The notes beneath the pieces were generated by a model, which saw nothing but the letters and a program-made list of their open reading frames with translations, was not told where the DNA came from and did no database searches. The position numbers were made by a program, and so were the translations under genes. A stretch of DNA of 64,000 nucleotides from positions 1 to 64,000 of the forward strand of contig JALCCG010000064.1 of assembly GCA_023212695.1 (NCBI GenBank), written 5' to 3'. Below are positions 39,386 to 47,833 of this stretch, in pieces; the stretch's first letter is position 1; each line of letters starts with the position of its first letter. The DNA is from Sporisorium sorghi. Taxonomy: Eukaryota; Basidiomycota; Ustilaginomycetes; Ustilaginales; Ustilaginaceae.

Positions 39386-40732
39386 ATGTCGAACATCACA
39401 ATCTACCAGTCAAACGGTGAAGAGCAATTATTCGTTAAGAGAACCAAGGAGCAGCTGGCGCCCGTATCCCCGGAGGCACAGCAGCATACGGTTGTTATCG
39501 ATGAGGAGCAGACGTTTCAGGAGATGGATGGCTTTGGAGCGTCCTTTACGGATTCCGCTGCGTATCTGATTCATCAAGTGCTGGAGACTGAGCAGCGTTC
39601 GGAGCTCATGACACAATTGTTCGATCCGAGCGAAGGGATCGGTCTGTCGGTACTGAGGCAACCGATGGGCGCGTCTGATTACGCTCGGGATTTCTATAGT
39701 TATAATGATCTGCCGGAAGGTCAATCCGATGAGGAGCTGAAGCAGTTCTCCATCGCACACGATGAGGATGATATGATTCCACTCCTGCAGGAAGCGCTGC
39801 GATTGAATCCGGATGTGAAGCTGATGGGCTCGCCCTGGAGTCCCCCAGGCTGGATGAAGACGAGCGGCTCGATGATTGGCGGAGAGCTGAAGCCGGAATA
39901 TTATTCGGTGTATGCTGATTATTTTGTGCGCTATATTCAGGGATATGCTTCACACGGTCTCCCGATTTATGCCGTTACCCCGCAAAATGAGGCACTGTAT
40001 TCACCCGGGCATTATCCGGGCATGATCATGCTGCCTGAAGCGCAAAGCGAATTCATCAAGAATCACTTGAAGCCGAAATTCGTGGAGAACCGGATCGATA
40101 CAAAAATCCTCTGTTATGATCATAACTGGGATAAGCCGGATTACCCGATGACGGTATTCGAGCAAGCGGAAGATGCAGTGGATGGTGTTGCCTGGCACTG
40201 GTATGGCGGCAAGCCGTCGGCCCAATCGGACGTATTCGAAGCTTTCCCCGGCAAAGAGGTGCATTTTACGGAAGGGTCGGGCGGTGAGTGGATTCCGCCG
40301 TTTGAGCAGGCCTTCTCCAATGTGATGCGGACGGGTATTGAGATTCTGCGCAATCATAGTAAGTCCTATGTGCTGTGGAATATGGCCTTGGATGAGAAGA
40401 ATGGTCCTACCGTGCCTGGCTTTGGCAAAAGCACCTGCCGCGGCATCGTGACCGTTAATCAGCAGACGAAGGAGCTAACGTATACGCTGGACTATTATGC
40501 GCTGGCACATTTCAGCAAATGTGTCCGTCCGAAAGCGCTGCGTGTTGCTTCCACCAGCAATGATCTGATCCGCTCTGTTGCCTTCAAGAATACGGATGGT
40601 TCAATCGCAGCCGTATTGTTCAACGACAGCGAGGCACCGGAGAGCGTGGCGATCCAGCTGCGCGGGGAAGAGGCATTGCAGCTGGAGATGCCGGCCAAGA
40701 GCGCTCTGACTGTCATGCTGGCGAACAGCTAG
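39386..40732 (+). CDS. Glycoside hydrolase family 30 (glucosylceramidase-like)
   Basis: This 448-residue GH30 enzyme has no signal peptide and is therefore predicted cytosolic. It shows the family pattern EMDGFGASFTDSAAYLI, MGSPWSPPGWMKTSG, the acid/base Glu202 in TPQNEALYSP, and the nucleophile Glu296 in HFTEGSGGEW, then a C-terminal beta domain. GH30 enzymes act on beta-glucosides such as beta-1,6-glucan or glucosylceramide-like substrates. Being last in the LacI-regulated import operon, it is likely to hydrolyse the imported oligosaccharide. Confidence 0.92.
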   Translation: MSNITIYQSNGEEQLFVKRTKEQLAPVSPEAQQHTVVIDEEQTFQEMDGFGASFTDSAAYLIHQVLETEQRSELMTQLFDPSEGIGLSVLRQPMGASDYARDFYSYNDLPEGQSDEELKQFSIAHDEDDMIPLLQEALRLNPDVKLMGSPWSPPGWMKTSGSMIGGELKPEYYSVYADYFVRYIQGYASHGLPIYAVTPQNEALYSPGHYPGMIMLPEAQSEFIKNHLKPKFVENRIDTKILCYDHNWDKPDYPMTVFEQAEDAVDGVAWHWYGGKPSAQSDVFEAFPGKEVHFTEGSGGEWIPPFEQAFSNVMRTGIEILRNHSKSYVLWNMALDEKNGPTVPGFGKSTCRGIVTVNQQTKELTYTLDYYALAHFSKCVRPKALRVASTSNDLIRSVAFKNTDGSIAAVLFNDSEAPESVAIQLRGEEALQLEMPAKSALTVMLANS

Positions 40733-40819
40733 TGAACGATAGAGTCGAGATTAGCGGTCGGCTCCATATTCGTACGGAACTATAAAAACAGCCGCCGGGA
40801 TGTCCTCGGCAGCTTGGAG

Positions 40820-40849
40820 CCTGGAACCTTGTGTTCCAGGCTTTTTTGT
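40820..40849 (+). terminator. Terminator of sugar-utilisation operon
   Basis: GCCTGGAAC pairs with GTTCCAGGC, five-base loop, then six T residues. Confidence 0.9.
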
Positions 40850-40862
40850 GATGAGCATGAAC

Positions 40863-41213
40863 TTATTTTAACAAAAAGAAAAATACAGAAAAAAGAAGCA
40901 GGGTGCCTAATAGGATCAGCGTGGCTTTATGCTGGTTCGTATTGCGGAGGTATTTCCATTCCATATACGCGCGAAGGGCCAGAGCAATTATCAGGGAGAC
41001 GAGAAACATCCGCTGAATAGCTGCCGCCGTGATTATGTCCAAGAAGCTGATGATTGCAATTCCGATAATTCCGATGAAGAAGATCACGCTTCCGCGGAAA
41101 TAATATGAGGCTCCGGCGGTATCGTACATTTTTTTGAACTTGCTTTCTTCTTTGTCAACGATAATGAAGTTCAATAACGTTTGATGGAGCGGGATCAGGA
41201 GGCTGGAGTGGCT
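40863..41213 (-). CDS. Small membrane protein, probably 5'-truncated
   Basis: The readable protein has at least three hydrophobic segments (FRGSVIFFIGIIGIAIISFLD, RMFLVSLIIALALRAY, ATLILLGTLLLFSVFFFLL) and resembles the C-terminal part of small Bacillus membrane proteins (DUF4181-like, weak). The open frame runs further to 41333, but that upstream portion is the 51-bp repeat array and has no start-site support, so the natural N terminus seems lost by insertion of the repeats. ATG 41129 could still start a ~89-residue product. The start coordinate given is approximate. Confidence 0.5.
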   Translation of the reverse strand, partial: SHSSLLIPLHQTLLNFIIVDKEESKFKKMYDTAGASYYFRGSVIFFIGIIGIAIISFLDIITAAAIQRMFLVSLIIALALRAYMEWKYLRNTNQHKATLILLGTLLLFSVFFFLLK

Positions 41214-41284
41214 TGGAAATACAGGCAAGTCCGAAGCTTGATCTCGATAACCCGACATGGGGTGCTTTATTCCTGACACTGCGG

Positions 41285-41545
41285 TCCACTTTCGTCCACT
41301 CGGACACAGGTTCCATTTTTTGCTCAAAACCACTCTATTTTCCTGTCCATTCGGACACAGGTTCCGTTATTCGCTAAAAACCACTCTATTTTCCTATCCA
41401 CTCGGACACAGGTTCCGTTAATGTGCCAGAATCGAGGATTAATCATCGAAAATCCTGAAATAACGGATCTCTTGTCCTCATATTGTTACAAACCAGCAGA
41501 AAACAGCAAAATAGCGGAACCACGGTCCTCAAAGACCGGCCAATC
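41285..41545. repeat. 51-bp repeat array and flank, left inverted copy
   Basis: CGGACACAGGTTCC recurs at 41301, 41352 and 41403, a 51-bp period. Each unit also contains CGCTAAAAACCACTCTATTT. The array is followed by ~120 bp with ATAACGGATCTCTTGTCCTC and GCGGAACCACGGTCCTC. The entire stretch is repeated in inverted orientation at 44485-44745. Confidence 0.88.
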
Positions 41546-41638
41546 AACTCCTGAACTACGCCATGTAAGGCCATTTCGACCGATCAGTAAGCGGGCCTGA
41601 GTTCAACCTTAAGGGGTGATAAGGAAGAATGGATCGAC

Positions 41639-41987
41639 CTATGACGAAATGGAGCTGATATCGATGGACTTTCTTTCTAGGGATCGTTTAAGCGAATGCA
41701 CCATGCAGACACCTCTGGAATTGGCTATTGGTAGCGAGGATCCAGGCGATGCTCTGCTGTCCGCTGTGCTTGCATTGCCTGAAACCTTGAGACAGCCGAT
41801 GTATTTGTATTACTATGAGAAATTCAACACCTTGGAAATTGCGGAAGTCCTTCAGATTGAGCCTGTCAATGTACGGAATCGCATGAGCAGAGCCCGCAAG
41901 AAATTGAATATCATGCTGGGCAAGAAAGTGGGGGCGCTGCGGGACGGCAGAACGAGAGTAAGAAAGGCTTCGCCTCCTTCCTCTTGA
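41639..41987 (+). pseudogene. ECF-type sigma factor fragment (region 4)
   Basis: The readable part ends with a clear sigma-70 region 4: LPETLRQPMYLYYYEKFNTLEIAEVLQIEPVNVRNRMSRARKKL. The region before it (~50 residues) does not resemble sigma region 2, which is missing. The 5' boundary lies close to the end of the repeat array, so the fragment appears to be the remaining C-terminal half of an extracytoplasmic-function sigma factor. It may still be translated but cannot bind core polymerase normally without region 2. Confidence 0.6.
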
Positions 41988-42034
41988 CTTCTTGAGTTAG
42001 GATCGTGTATTATTTCCAATAACTTGAATAAGTC

Positions 42035-42325
42035 GAGCAAAAGCAATGAAGAGAAAGAGTACCTTGGCGACGTCTTTGAACAGAGAGCCCCGGCTGGTGA
42101 AAAGGGGTAAGGAAAGAACCTTGGGAATATGGTCTCTGAGCTGTGCACCGAAACCCGTAAGCGGGTTGTAGGCTGTGCCGGAACCCGCATCCGTTAACGT
42201 GCTAGGGTATACCCGCGATGATTCGCGCCGTACCCGAAGAGGTGAATGCCGCGAGGCATGAATGAAATTGGGTGGTACCACGTGAGCGACAAGCTCTCGT
42301 CCCTTTGGGATGAGGGCTTTTTTTG
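42035..42325 (+). ncRNA. T-box leader (tRNA-Met-responsive) of methionyl-tRNA synthetase gene
   Basis: The leader shows the GA/AG-box-type element GAAGAGAAAGAGTA in stem I, a candidate specifier ATG (42129-42131, in GGGAATATGGTCT), the T-box bulge sequence GGGTGGTACCACG (42270-42282), and an intrinsic terminator GCTCTCGTCCC/GGGATGAGGGC plus T run (42293-42325). Uncharged tRNA would pair with GGTGG and favour antitermination. The ATG specifier agrees with the MetRS gene downstream. Confidence 0.92.
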
Positions 42326-42352
42326 TTGTCCACTAAAAGGAGGATGAACGAT

Positions 42353-43993
42353 ATGACAAACATTTTTATTGGCGGTGCCTGGCCTTATGCCAACGGTTCC
42401 TTACATTTGGGCCGGCTCGCAAGCTTACTGCCCGGCGACGTGTTAGCGCGTTATTTCCGCGCGAAGGGAGAGCAGGTGTTGTATGTGTCCGGCAGCGATT
42501 GCCATGGTACGCCGGTGGCAGTGCAGGCGATTCAAGAGGGGGTAACGCCTCGGGATATTGCGGATCGGTATCATGGAGAGTTTGCGAAATGCTTCGAACA
42601 GCTGGGATTTTCCTACGATTTGTATACGCGAACCGATCAGGAATTTCATCATGGCGTGGTTCAGGAGCTGTTTCTGAAGCTGCTGGATAACGGCCATCTG
42701 TATCGGAAAACGATCCAGCAGACGTATTGCGAGACCGATCGGCGGTTTCTGCCGGACCGTTATGTGGAAGGAGACTGTCCGGTATGCGGCAGCAGGGCTC
42801 GCGGTGACCAGTGCGACGTCTGTTCAACCCTGCTGGATCCGTCGGATCTGAGTAACCGAGCCTGCAAAATCTGCGGCAACCCGCCAGTAGAACGGCCAAC
42901 CGAGCATTATTATGTTTCGTTGTCGCATTTTCAAGCAGAGCTCACCGATGACCTGAATAACGCCAAGGGCTGGCGGGAGAATGCGATCCAGCTGACGCGA
43001 AGATATCTGGAGGAAGGGCTTGTGGACCGGGCGGCGACGAGGGATCTCACTTGGGGAGTGGATGTACCCGTCCCTGGCTTCGAGGATAAGAAAATCTATG
43101 TATGGATTGAGGCGGTGAGCGGCTATCTATCCGCCAGCAAGCAGTGGGCCGCGGAAACGGGCGGCGACTGGGAGTCCTTTTGGCTTAAAGAGAGGGAGGA
43201 TATAACAGCTTATTATGTTCATGGGAAAGACAATATCCCGTTTCACACATTGATCTGGCCAGCGCTGCTTAAGGGTGCCGGAGGACTGCATGTACCGGAT
43301 CGGATCATTTCCTGTGAGTACATGACGCTGGAAGGGAGGAAGTTCTCGACCAGTCGGAACTGGGCGATCTGGGTACCGGATTTGCTGAGTCGCTATCAGC
43401 CGGATTCGATTCGCTACTTCCTCATTGCGAACGGTCCCGAGAAGCGGGATACCGATTTTTCCTGGCGGGAGTTCATTCATAGCCATAATGGGGAGCTGCT
43501 CGGGGCTTTTGGGAATCTCGTGAATCGAACTTTGGTGTTTGTGAACAAATCGTTTGACGGGAAGGTACCCGAAGGGCGCATAACAGAAGAGTGGCAGAGA
43601 CGCATGGAGTCATTGTACCGGGAGGCCGGAACGCTCATCGAAGAGGGGCGATTGAAGGAGGCGCTGGAATTCATTTTTAGTGTGGTACGTCGTGCGAACA
43701 AATATTTTGATGAGCGCAAGCCATGGATTCAGGTCAAGGAGGATCGCGAAGCCTGCGGGGATACCCTCTTCACCTGTGTTCAGATCATCGCTAACCTTAC
43801 GAATCTGCTGCAGCCGTTTATCCCGTTCTCCTGTGATAAAATTAGAAGCTTTCTCTCGCTGAAGCCAGCAGCGTGGAACTGGTGCGATGTTCCGGCTGGC
43901 GAGCTCCTCCATCACGTGGAGCTATTGTTTGAGCGTATCGATACAAGCCGGATTGAGGAGGAGACCCGCAGGCTGGAGGGCTTGTCCTTCTGA
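42353..43993 (+). CDS. Methionyl-tRNA synthetase paralogue (archaeal-like, MetRS2-type?)
   Basis: This ~546-residue class I aminoacyl-tRNA synthetase charges tRNA-Met. ATG 42353 is preferred to ATG 42344 because AAAAGGAGG has proper spacing. Features: HIGH-equivalent HLGR (18-21), six cysteines in three CxxC pairs (142/145, 154/157, 171/174) as zinc knuckles, [23 protein letters not shown]-equivalent KFSTS (330-334), and a helical anticodon domain. The C-terminal tRNA-binding (EMAP-like) domain of ~650-residue MetRS is absent. HIGH's last His is Arg and the second Lys of KMSKS is Thr. Lineage-specific MetRS forms differ in these motifs, so activity is plausible but altered. It may be a second, amino-acid-starvation-induced copy. 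Confidence 0.88.
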   Translation: MTNIFIGGAWPYANGSLHLGRLASLLPGDVLARYFRAKGEQVLYVSGSDCHGTPVAVQAIQEGVTPRDIADRYHGEFAKCFEQLGFSYDLYTRTDQEFHHGVVQELFLKLLDNGHLYRKTIQQTYCETDRRFLPDRYVEGDCPVCGSRARGDQCDVCSTLLDPSDLSNRACKICGNPPVERPTEHYYVSLSHFQAELTDDLNNAKGWRENAIQLTRRYLEEGLVDRAATRDLTWGVDVPVPGFEDKKIYVWIEAVSGYLSASKQWAAETGGDWESFWLKEREDITAYYVHGKDNIPFHTLIWPALLKGAGGLHVPDRIISCEYMTLEGRKFSTSRNWAIWVPDLLSRYQPDSIRYFLIANGPEKRDTDFSWREFIHSHNGELLGAFGNLVNRTLVFVNKSFDGKVPEGRITEEWQRRMESLYREAGTLIEEGRLKEALEFIFSVVRRANKYFDERKPWIQVKEDREACGDTLFTCVQIIANLTNLLQPFIPFSCDKIRSFLSLKPAAWNWCDVPAGELLHHVELLFERIDTSRIEEETRRLEGLSF

Positions 43994-44084
43994 GGAGGGC
44001 GGAAGAGTTCCGCCTCCTTAAACCTTGAAGGAAGGTTGAGGCAGATTGGGTTGGGAGGACGGGGTGCTGAATCCGTTGAGTGTG

Positions 44085-44432
44085 TGCTTTGTACGACGAG
44101 TCCTAGGGATTAAGTGCTTAGTATGATGACTTTAGGGATTTTGTGTTCCGTGCGATGACTTGGGGGATTTATGTACTTTGTAACTTTGTAGGATGACCCT
44201 TGGGGGTTTGTACTCTGTACGATGACCTTAGGATTTATGTACTCTGCAATGACCCTAGCGGTTGGATGTGCTCTGTACGATCGCCCTAAGAGTTAATGTG
44301 CCCTTTATGAGGACCTTAGGGTTTATGTGCTCTGTATGACTTAGGGTGTATGTGCTCTGTACAATGGCCTTATGGGTTATGTACTTTCTACGAGACCCTA
44401 GGTGTTAATGTATCTTGCGCCAAGACCTTGGG
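44085..44432. repeat. Degenerate ~30-bp tandem repeat array
   Basis: About twelve imperfect copies of a ~29-30 bp unit like TGCTCTGTACGATGACCTTAGGGTTTA are seen. Successive unit starts at 44085, 44115 and 44144 give the period. There is no gene here. The copies are contiguous, unlike a CRISPR array with unique spacers. Confidence 0.75.
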
Positions 44433-44484
44433 GAAAAACAGGGCTTCATCAAGGGAGCACGGGTACCATTTACGATCAAGTATG

Positions 44485-44745
44485 GATTGACCGTTTTTAG
44501 AGGACCGTGGTTCCGCTATTTTGTTGTTTTTTGCTAATTTGTAATGATACGAGGACAAGAGATCCGTTATTTCACAATTTTCGGGGTATTTATCCGTGAT
44601 TTGAGCGAATAACGGAACCTGAGTCCGAGTGGACACGAAAATAGAGTGGTTTTTAGCGAATAACGGAACCTGTGTCCGATTGGACTCGCAAATAGAGTGG
44701 TTTTAAGCAAATAACGGAACCTGAGTCCAAATGAACACGAAATAG
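44485..44745. repeat. 51-bp repeat array and flank, right inverted copy
   Basis: AACGGAACCT recurs at 44611, 44662 and 44713, again every 51 bp. Read on the minus strand, the whole stretch aligns with 41285-41545, including the ACGGATCTCTTGTCCTC and GCGGAACCACGGTCCTC flank. The cassette with sigma fragment, T-box, MetRS and tandem repeat lies between the two copies. Confidence 0.88.
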
Positions 44746-45002
44746 CCTTGTTAACTTAACCTCAATCATCCACTGATTCAGCAGGCGAAGCGGTCCTAGC
44801 CTGAACAGCTACATACGATAATTAGTTGTTTTCCAGGAAATTCTCACGAATTTCTAATTACAGAGTTTCTACACCATAGATGGAACCTTATATGGGGACT
44901 TGACGGGGAACGCAGACAATGGATAATGATGAAGGATGTATTTTTAGAGTCCATATAGAGCAAAACGATAACAAACAAGGACAACATACGAGGAGTGCAC
45001 GA
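44746..45002 (+). promoter_or_regulatory. Leader region before GH13 gene
   Basis: About 250 bp from the right repeat to the GH13 start. No gene is seen. An open frame from 44919 reads into the GH13 gene but lacks a ribosome binding site and homology; GAGGAG just before 45003 marks the true start. Confidence 0.4.
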
Positions 45003-46676
45003 ATGACAGAGAGAATTTGGTGGAAAGAGGCCGTAGCGTATCAGATCTACCCTCGAAGTTTTATGGACAGCAATGGCGATGGCATCGGAGATTTGCAAGG
45101 TATTATATCGAAGCTGGATTACTTGAAGGAGCTCGGCATCGATGTCATCTGGATTTGCCCGATATACAAATCGCCGAACGACGATAACGGATACGACATT
45201 TCCGATTATCAGGACATCATGGAAGAGTTTGGAACAATTCAGGATTTTGATCAGCTGCTCCAAGAGGTTCATAATCGGGGCATGAAACTGATCATGGACC
45301 TGGTGATCAACCATACCTCCGATGAGCATCCATGGTTTATCGAATCGCGTTCGAGCAAGAGCAATCCCAAGCGTGATTATTATATATGGACGGATGCCAA
45401 GAACGGCGAGGAGCCGAACAACTGGGAGAGCATCTTCGGTGGTTCCGTGTGGGAATATGATGAACCGACGGAACAGTACTACATGCACATTTTCTCCCGC
45501 AAACAGCCGGACCTGAATTGGGAAAATCCGAACGTGCGCCGAGAACTGTACGATATGATCAACTGGTGGCTGGATAAAGGTATCGATGGCTTCCGGATTG
45601 ATGCGATCTCCCACATCAAGAAGGTACCGGGATTCCCCGATATGCCAAATAAATACAAGCTGAGATATGTGCCTTCCATGGACGGACATATGAACCGGGA
45701 AGGCATTCATATGTTCCTGAACGAGCTGAAGCAAGAAACGTTTGATCGGTATGACATTATGACGGTGGGCGAAGCGAACGGCGTCAGCGTTCAGGATGCG
45801 GATCTGTGGGTAGGAGAGTCCAGCGGCAAATTTAACATGATTTTTCAATTTGAGCACATGGGACTTTGGAGCAAGAGTGTTACCGGGGGCGTGGACATTT
45901 ATGCGCTTAAGAAAACCCTGACCCGCTGGCAAAAGGGCCTTGAAGGCGTAGGCTGGAACGCTCTCTTCATGGAGAATCATGACCAGCCGCGGTCGGTATC
46001 TACATGGGGCAATGACGGTGCGTATTGGGATGCATCCGCCAAGTCGCTGGCTACGATGTATTTCTTCATGCAGGGGACTCCGTTTATCTATCAAGGCCAG
46101 GAAATCGGAATGACAAACGTGCAGTTTGAATCCATTGAGGACTACAATGATGTGGCAATCAAGAATCTGTACCGCATCGAATCCGAGAACGGCAAGAGTC
46201 ATGACGAGATCATGAGGATCATCTGGAAGAATGGACGGGATAATTCCCGAACACCGATGCAGTGGAATGACGGGGAGCAGGCAGGATTCACGAGCGGCAC
46301 CCCGTGGCTGAAGGTAAATCCGAATTACAAGGAGATCCATGTCGAGAAGGCACGGAAAGATCCGAATTCCATCTATCATTACTATAAAAAAATGATTGAA
46401 ATTCGCAAGGCTTATCCTGCATTGGTATACGGCTCCTATGAGCTTCTGTTGAAGAATCATAAGCGGATCTATGCGTACACCCGAACGCTGGAAGACGAGC
46501 AATTGCTGATCATCACGAACCTGACGGCAGATGAAACGGTATTCCATCTGTCAAAGGATATCAAGTACCGTGAATTCGAGCTGTTGATTTCCAACATGGA
46601 GGTCGGCAAGGAGAAGAGCGTCCGCACGCTGCCGCTGAAGCCGTATGAAGCGAGGGTTTATCGGTTGAAACACTAG
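45003..46676 (+). CDS. Alpha-glucosidase / oligo-1,6-glucosidase (GH13)
   Basis: This ~557-residue cytosolic GH13 enzyme hydrolyses alpha-glucosidic ends of short oligosaccharides. The canonical start WWKEAVAYQIYPRSFMDSNGDGIGDLQGI and the QPDLNWENP motif place it with oligo-1,6-glucosidases/alpha-glucosidases of Bacillus. Catalytic residues: nucleophile Asp200 in GFRIDAISH, acid/base Glu257 in TVGEANG, and Asp327 in MENHDQPR. The Bacillus cereus enzyme has these at 199, 255 and 329. ATG 45003 follows GAGGAG. It stands alone and is closed by a shared terminator. Confidence 0.95.
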   Translation: MTERIWWKEAVAYQIYPRSFMDSNGDGIGDLQGIISKLDYLKELGIDVIWICPIYKSPNDDNGYDISDYQDIMEEFGTIQDFDQLLQEVHNRGMKLIMDLVINHTSDEHPWFIESRSSKSNPKRDYYIWTDAKNGEEPNNWESIFGGSVWEYDEPTEQYYMHIFSRKQPDLNWENPNVRRELYDMINWWLDKGIDGFRIDAISHIKKVPGFPDMPNKYKLRYVPSMDGHMNREGIHMFLNELKQETFDRYDIMTVGEANGVSVQDADLWVGESSGKFNMIFQFEHMGLWSKSVTGGVDIYALKKTLTRWQKGLEGVGWNALFMENHDQPRSVSTWGNDGAYWDASAKSLATMYFFMQGTPFIYQGQEIGMTNVQFESIEDYNDVAIKNLYRIESENGKSHDEIMRIIWKNGRDNSRTPMQWNDGEQAGFTSGTPWLKVNPNYKEIHVEKARKDPNSIYHYYKKMIEIRKAYPALVYGSYELLLKNHKRIYAYTRTLEDEQLLIITNLTADETVFHLSKDIKYREFELLISNMEVGKEKSVRTLPLKPYEARVYRLKH

Positions 46677-46684
46677 TACTACAG

Positions 46685-46722
46685 AAGAGGAGCCCCAGCG
46701 GGAATGCTGCGGGCTCCTCTTA
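46685..46722. terminator. Bidirectional terminator between GH13 and hydrolase genes
   Basis: AGAGGAGCCC pairs perfectly with GGGCTCCTCT around a 15-16-nt loop, between convergent genes. Confidence 0.85.
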
Positions 46723-46758
46723 GTTCATCCATTGGTATACGTTAGTTACTTCACCGGA

Positions 46759-47613
46759 TTAGCTGTCTGTTTCATGAATCCAAGCCGTCAATATGGCCTC
46801 AAAAAGCTCAGGCTCCTCGAACATCATATTATGGCCGCTTTTTTCAAAAATGACCTTCTTCACGTTCTCTTGCGATCCGTCGACAGTATCCCATAGCGAT
46901 ACGGGGCCGACCAGGTAGTCGTAACGCCCAAGACCGAGGAATACCGGCTTGGTGAAGCCTTTCAGTGATTCGATCAGATTGAGCTGCGCGAAAGCCTCTC
47001 CCCATAAATGATCCATAACGGGCATGTTCGTGAAAACTCCATCCCACATCGATGCCGCATCAAAGGCATAGTTATAGAAGCTGTGGGCTCCCATCCGGAT
47101 GCACATATGAACAAAGCGCCGCTCGGGCTCCCTCTGAATATCACCTTCCAGCAGGGCCATATCACCTTCAAACTGCCGCTTCCGGGCAGGACTTGCCGTT
47201 TCGTTGAAGCCATCCAAACTCTGCTGCTGTCGTTCCAGGCTGTTGGTCGGCGCAGCATTCAGCAGAATGACCTTCCGGACAGACTCCGGATATTGGGCGG
47301 CATACTCCAAGGCCATGAAGGCGTGCCCCGAATGCCCTAATATGATAAAATCCTCCAGTCCCAGCGTTTGTCTTGCCGTTTCGATATCATCCAGAACCTG
47401 ATCCAGTGTATAGTCTTCCGGTTCCAGTGCTCGAGGGGGCTTCACAAATCCTCTGTGATCCAGGAAAATCAATTGAAATTGGGTATAGAGCAACTCCGAA
47501 AATAAGCGGGGATAGTAAATGCTGCTTCCCACCACCAATATGGGCATGCCCCTTCCATGAATGGAAACATTCAAAGCAAATCCGTCGCTCATGATCGTAC
47601 GCTGTGTGTGCAT
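46759..47613 (-). CDS. Alpha/beta-fold hydrolase
   Basis: This 284-residue hydrolase has the nucleophile elbow GHSGHAF (ILGHSGHAFMALEYA, Ser ~94), an oxyanion-type DHRGFV stretch, an Asp in LGRYDYLVGP, and a C-terminal catalytic His in FEKSGHNMMFEEPELF. No signal peptide. It resembles proline iminopeptidase-like and esterase-type alpha/beta hydrolases. Substrate unknown. An imperfect dyad (47687-47708) 74 bp upstream may be an operator. Confidence 0.88.
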   Translation of the reverse strand: MHTQRTIMSDGFALNVSIHGRGMPILVVGSSIYYPRLFSELLYTQFQLIFLDHRGFVKPPRALEPEDYTLDQVLDDIETARQTLGLEDFIILGHSGHAFMALEYAAQYPESVRKVILLNAAPTNSLERQQQSLDGFNETASPARKRQFEGDMALLEGDIQREPERRFVHMCIRMGAHSFYNYAFDAASMWDGVFTNMPVMDHLWGEAFAQLNLIESLKGFTKPVFLGLGRYDYLVGPVSLWDTVDGSQENVKKVIFEKSGHNMMFEEPELFEAILTAWIHETDS

Positions 47614-47686
47614 GTGTATCGTCCTCTTTTCTTATTTTGTTTAATCGCAACATCCCCTTTCCTGTTCGGATTCCATTACATTCTCC

Positions 47687-47708
47687 ATAGAACGTTCCAA
47701 CATTCTAT
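47687..47708. promoter_or_regulatory. Operator-like dyad upstream of alpha/beta hydrolase
   Basis: ATAGAA-C-GTT-CC-AAC-A-TTCTAT is a 22-bp dyad with perfect outer 6-bp arms and inner GTT/AAC. The regulator is unknown. Confidence 0.45.
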
Positions 47709-47833
47709 ATCACCTCGATTAGCGTTCGTTCAAGTCAGTATATCACAGGCGCGTAAAGCCGGTTTGCGGGAGCTTACTACATTACTACAGACTGGGAAAA
47801 AAGGGGGTGCGAAACCGATCTCCTGCGTTTCTT

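Noticed and set aside
44085..44432. Possible CRISPR array
   Set aside because: Units are contiguous and all degenerate; there are no unique spacers and no cas genes.
41285..44745. Insertion sequence carrying MetRS
   Set aside because: No transposase or recognisable terminal inverted repeats of a known IS family; only the inverted 51-bp arrays are seen, so it is reported as a repeat-flanked cassette.
44919..45002. N-terminal extension of the GH13 alpha-glucosidase
   Set aside because: The extra 28 codons lack a ribosome binding site; GAGGAG before ATG 45003 and the family start fit the shorter protein.
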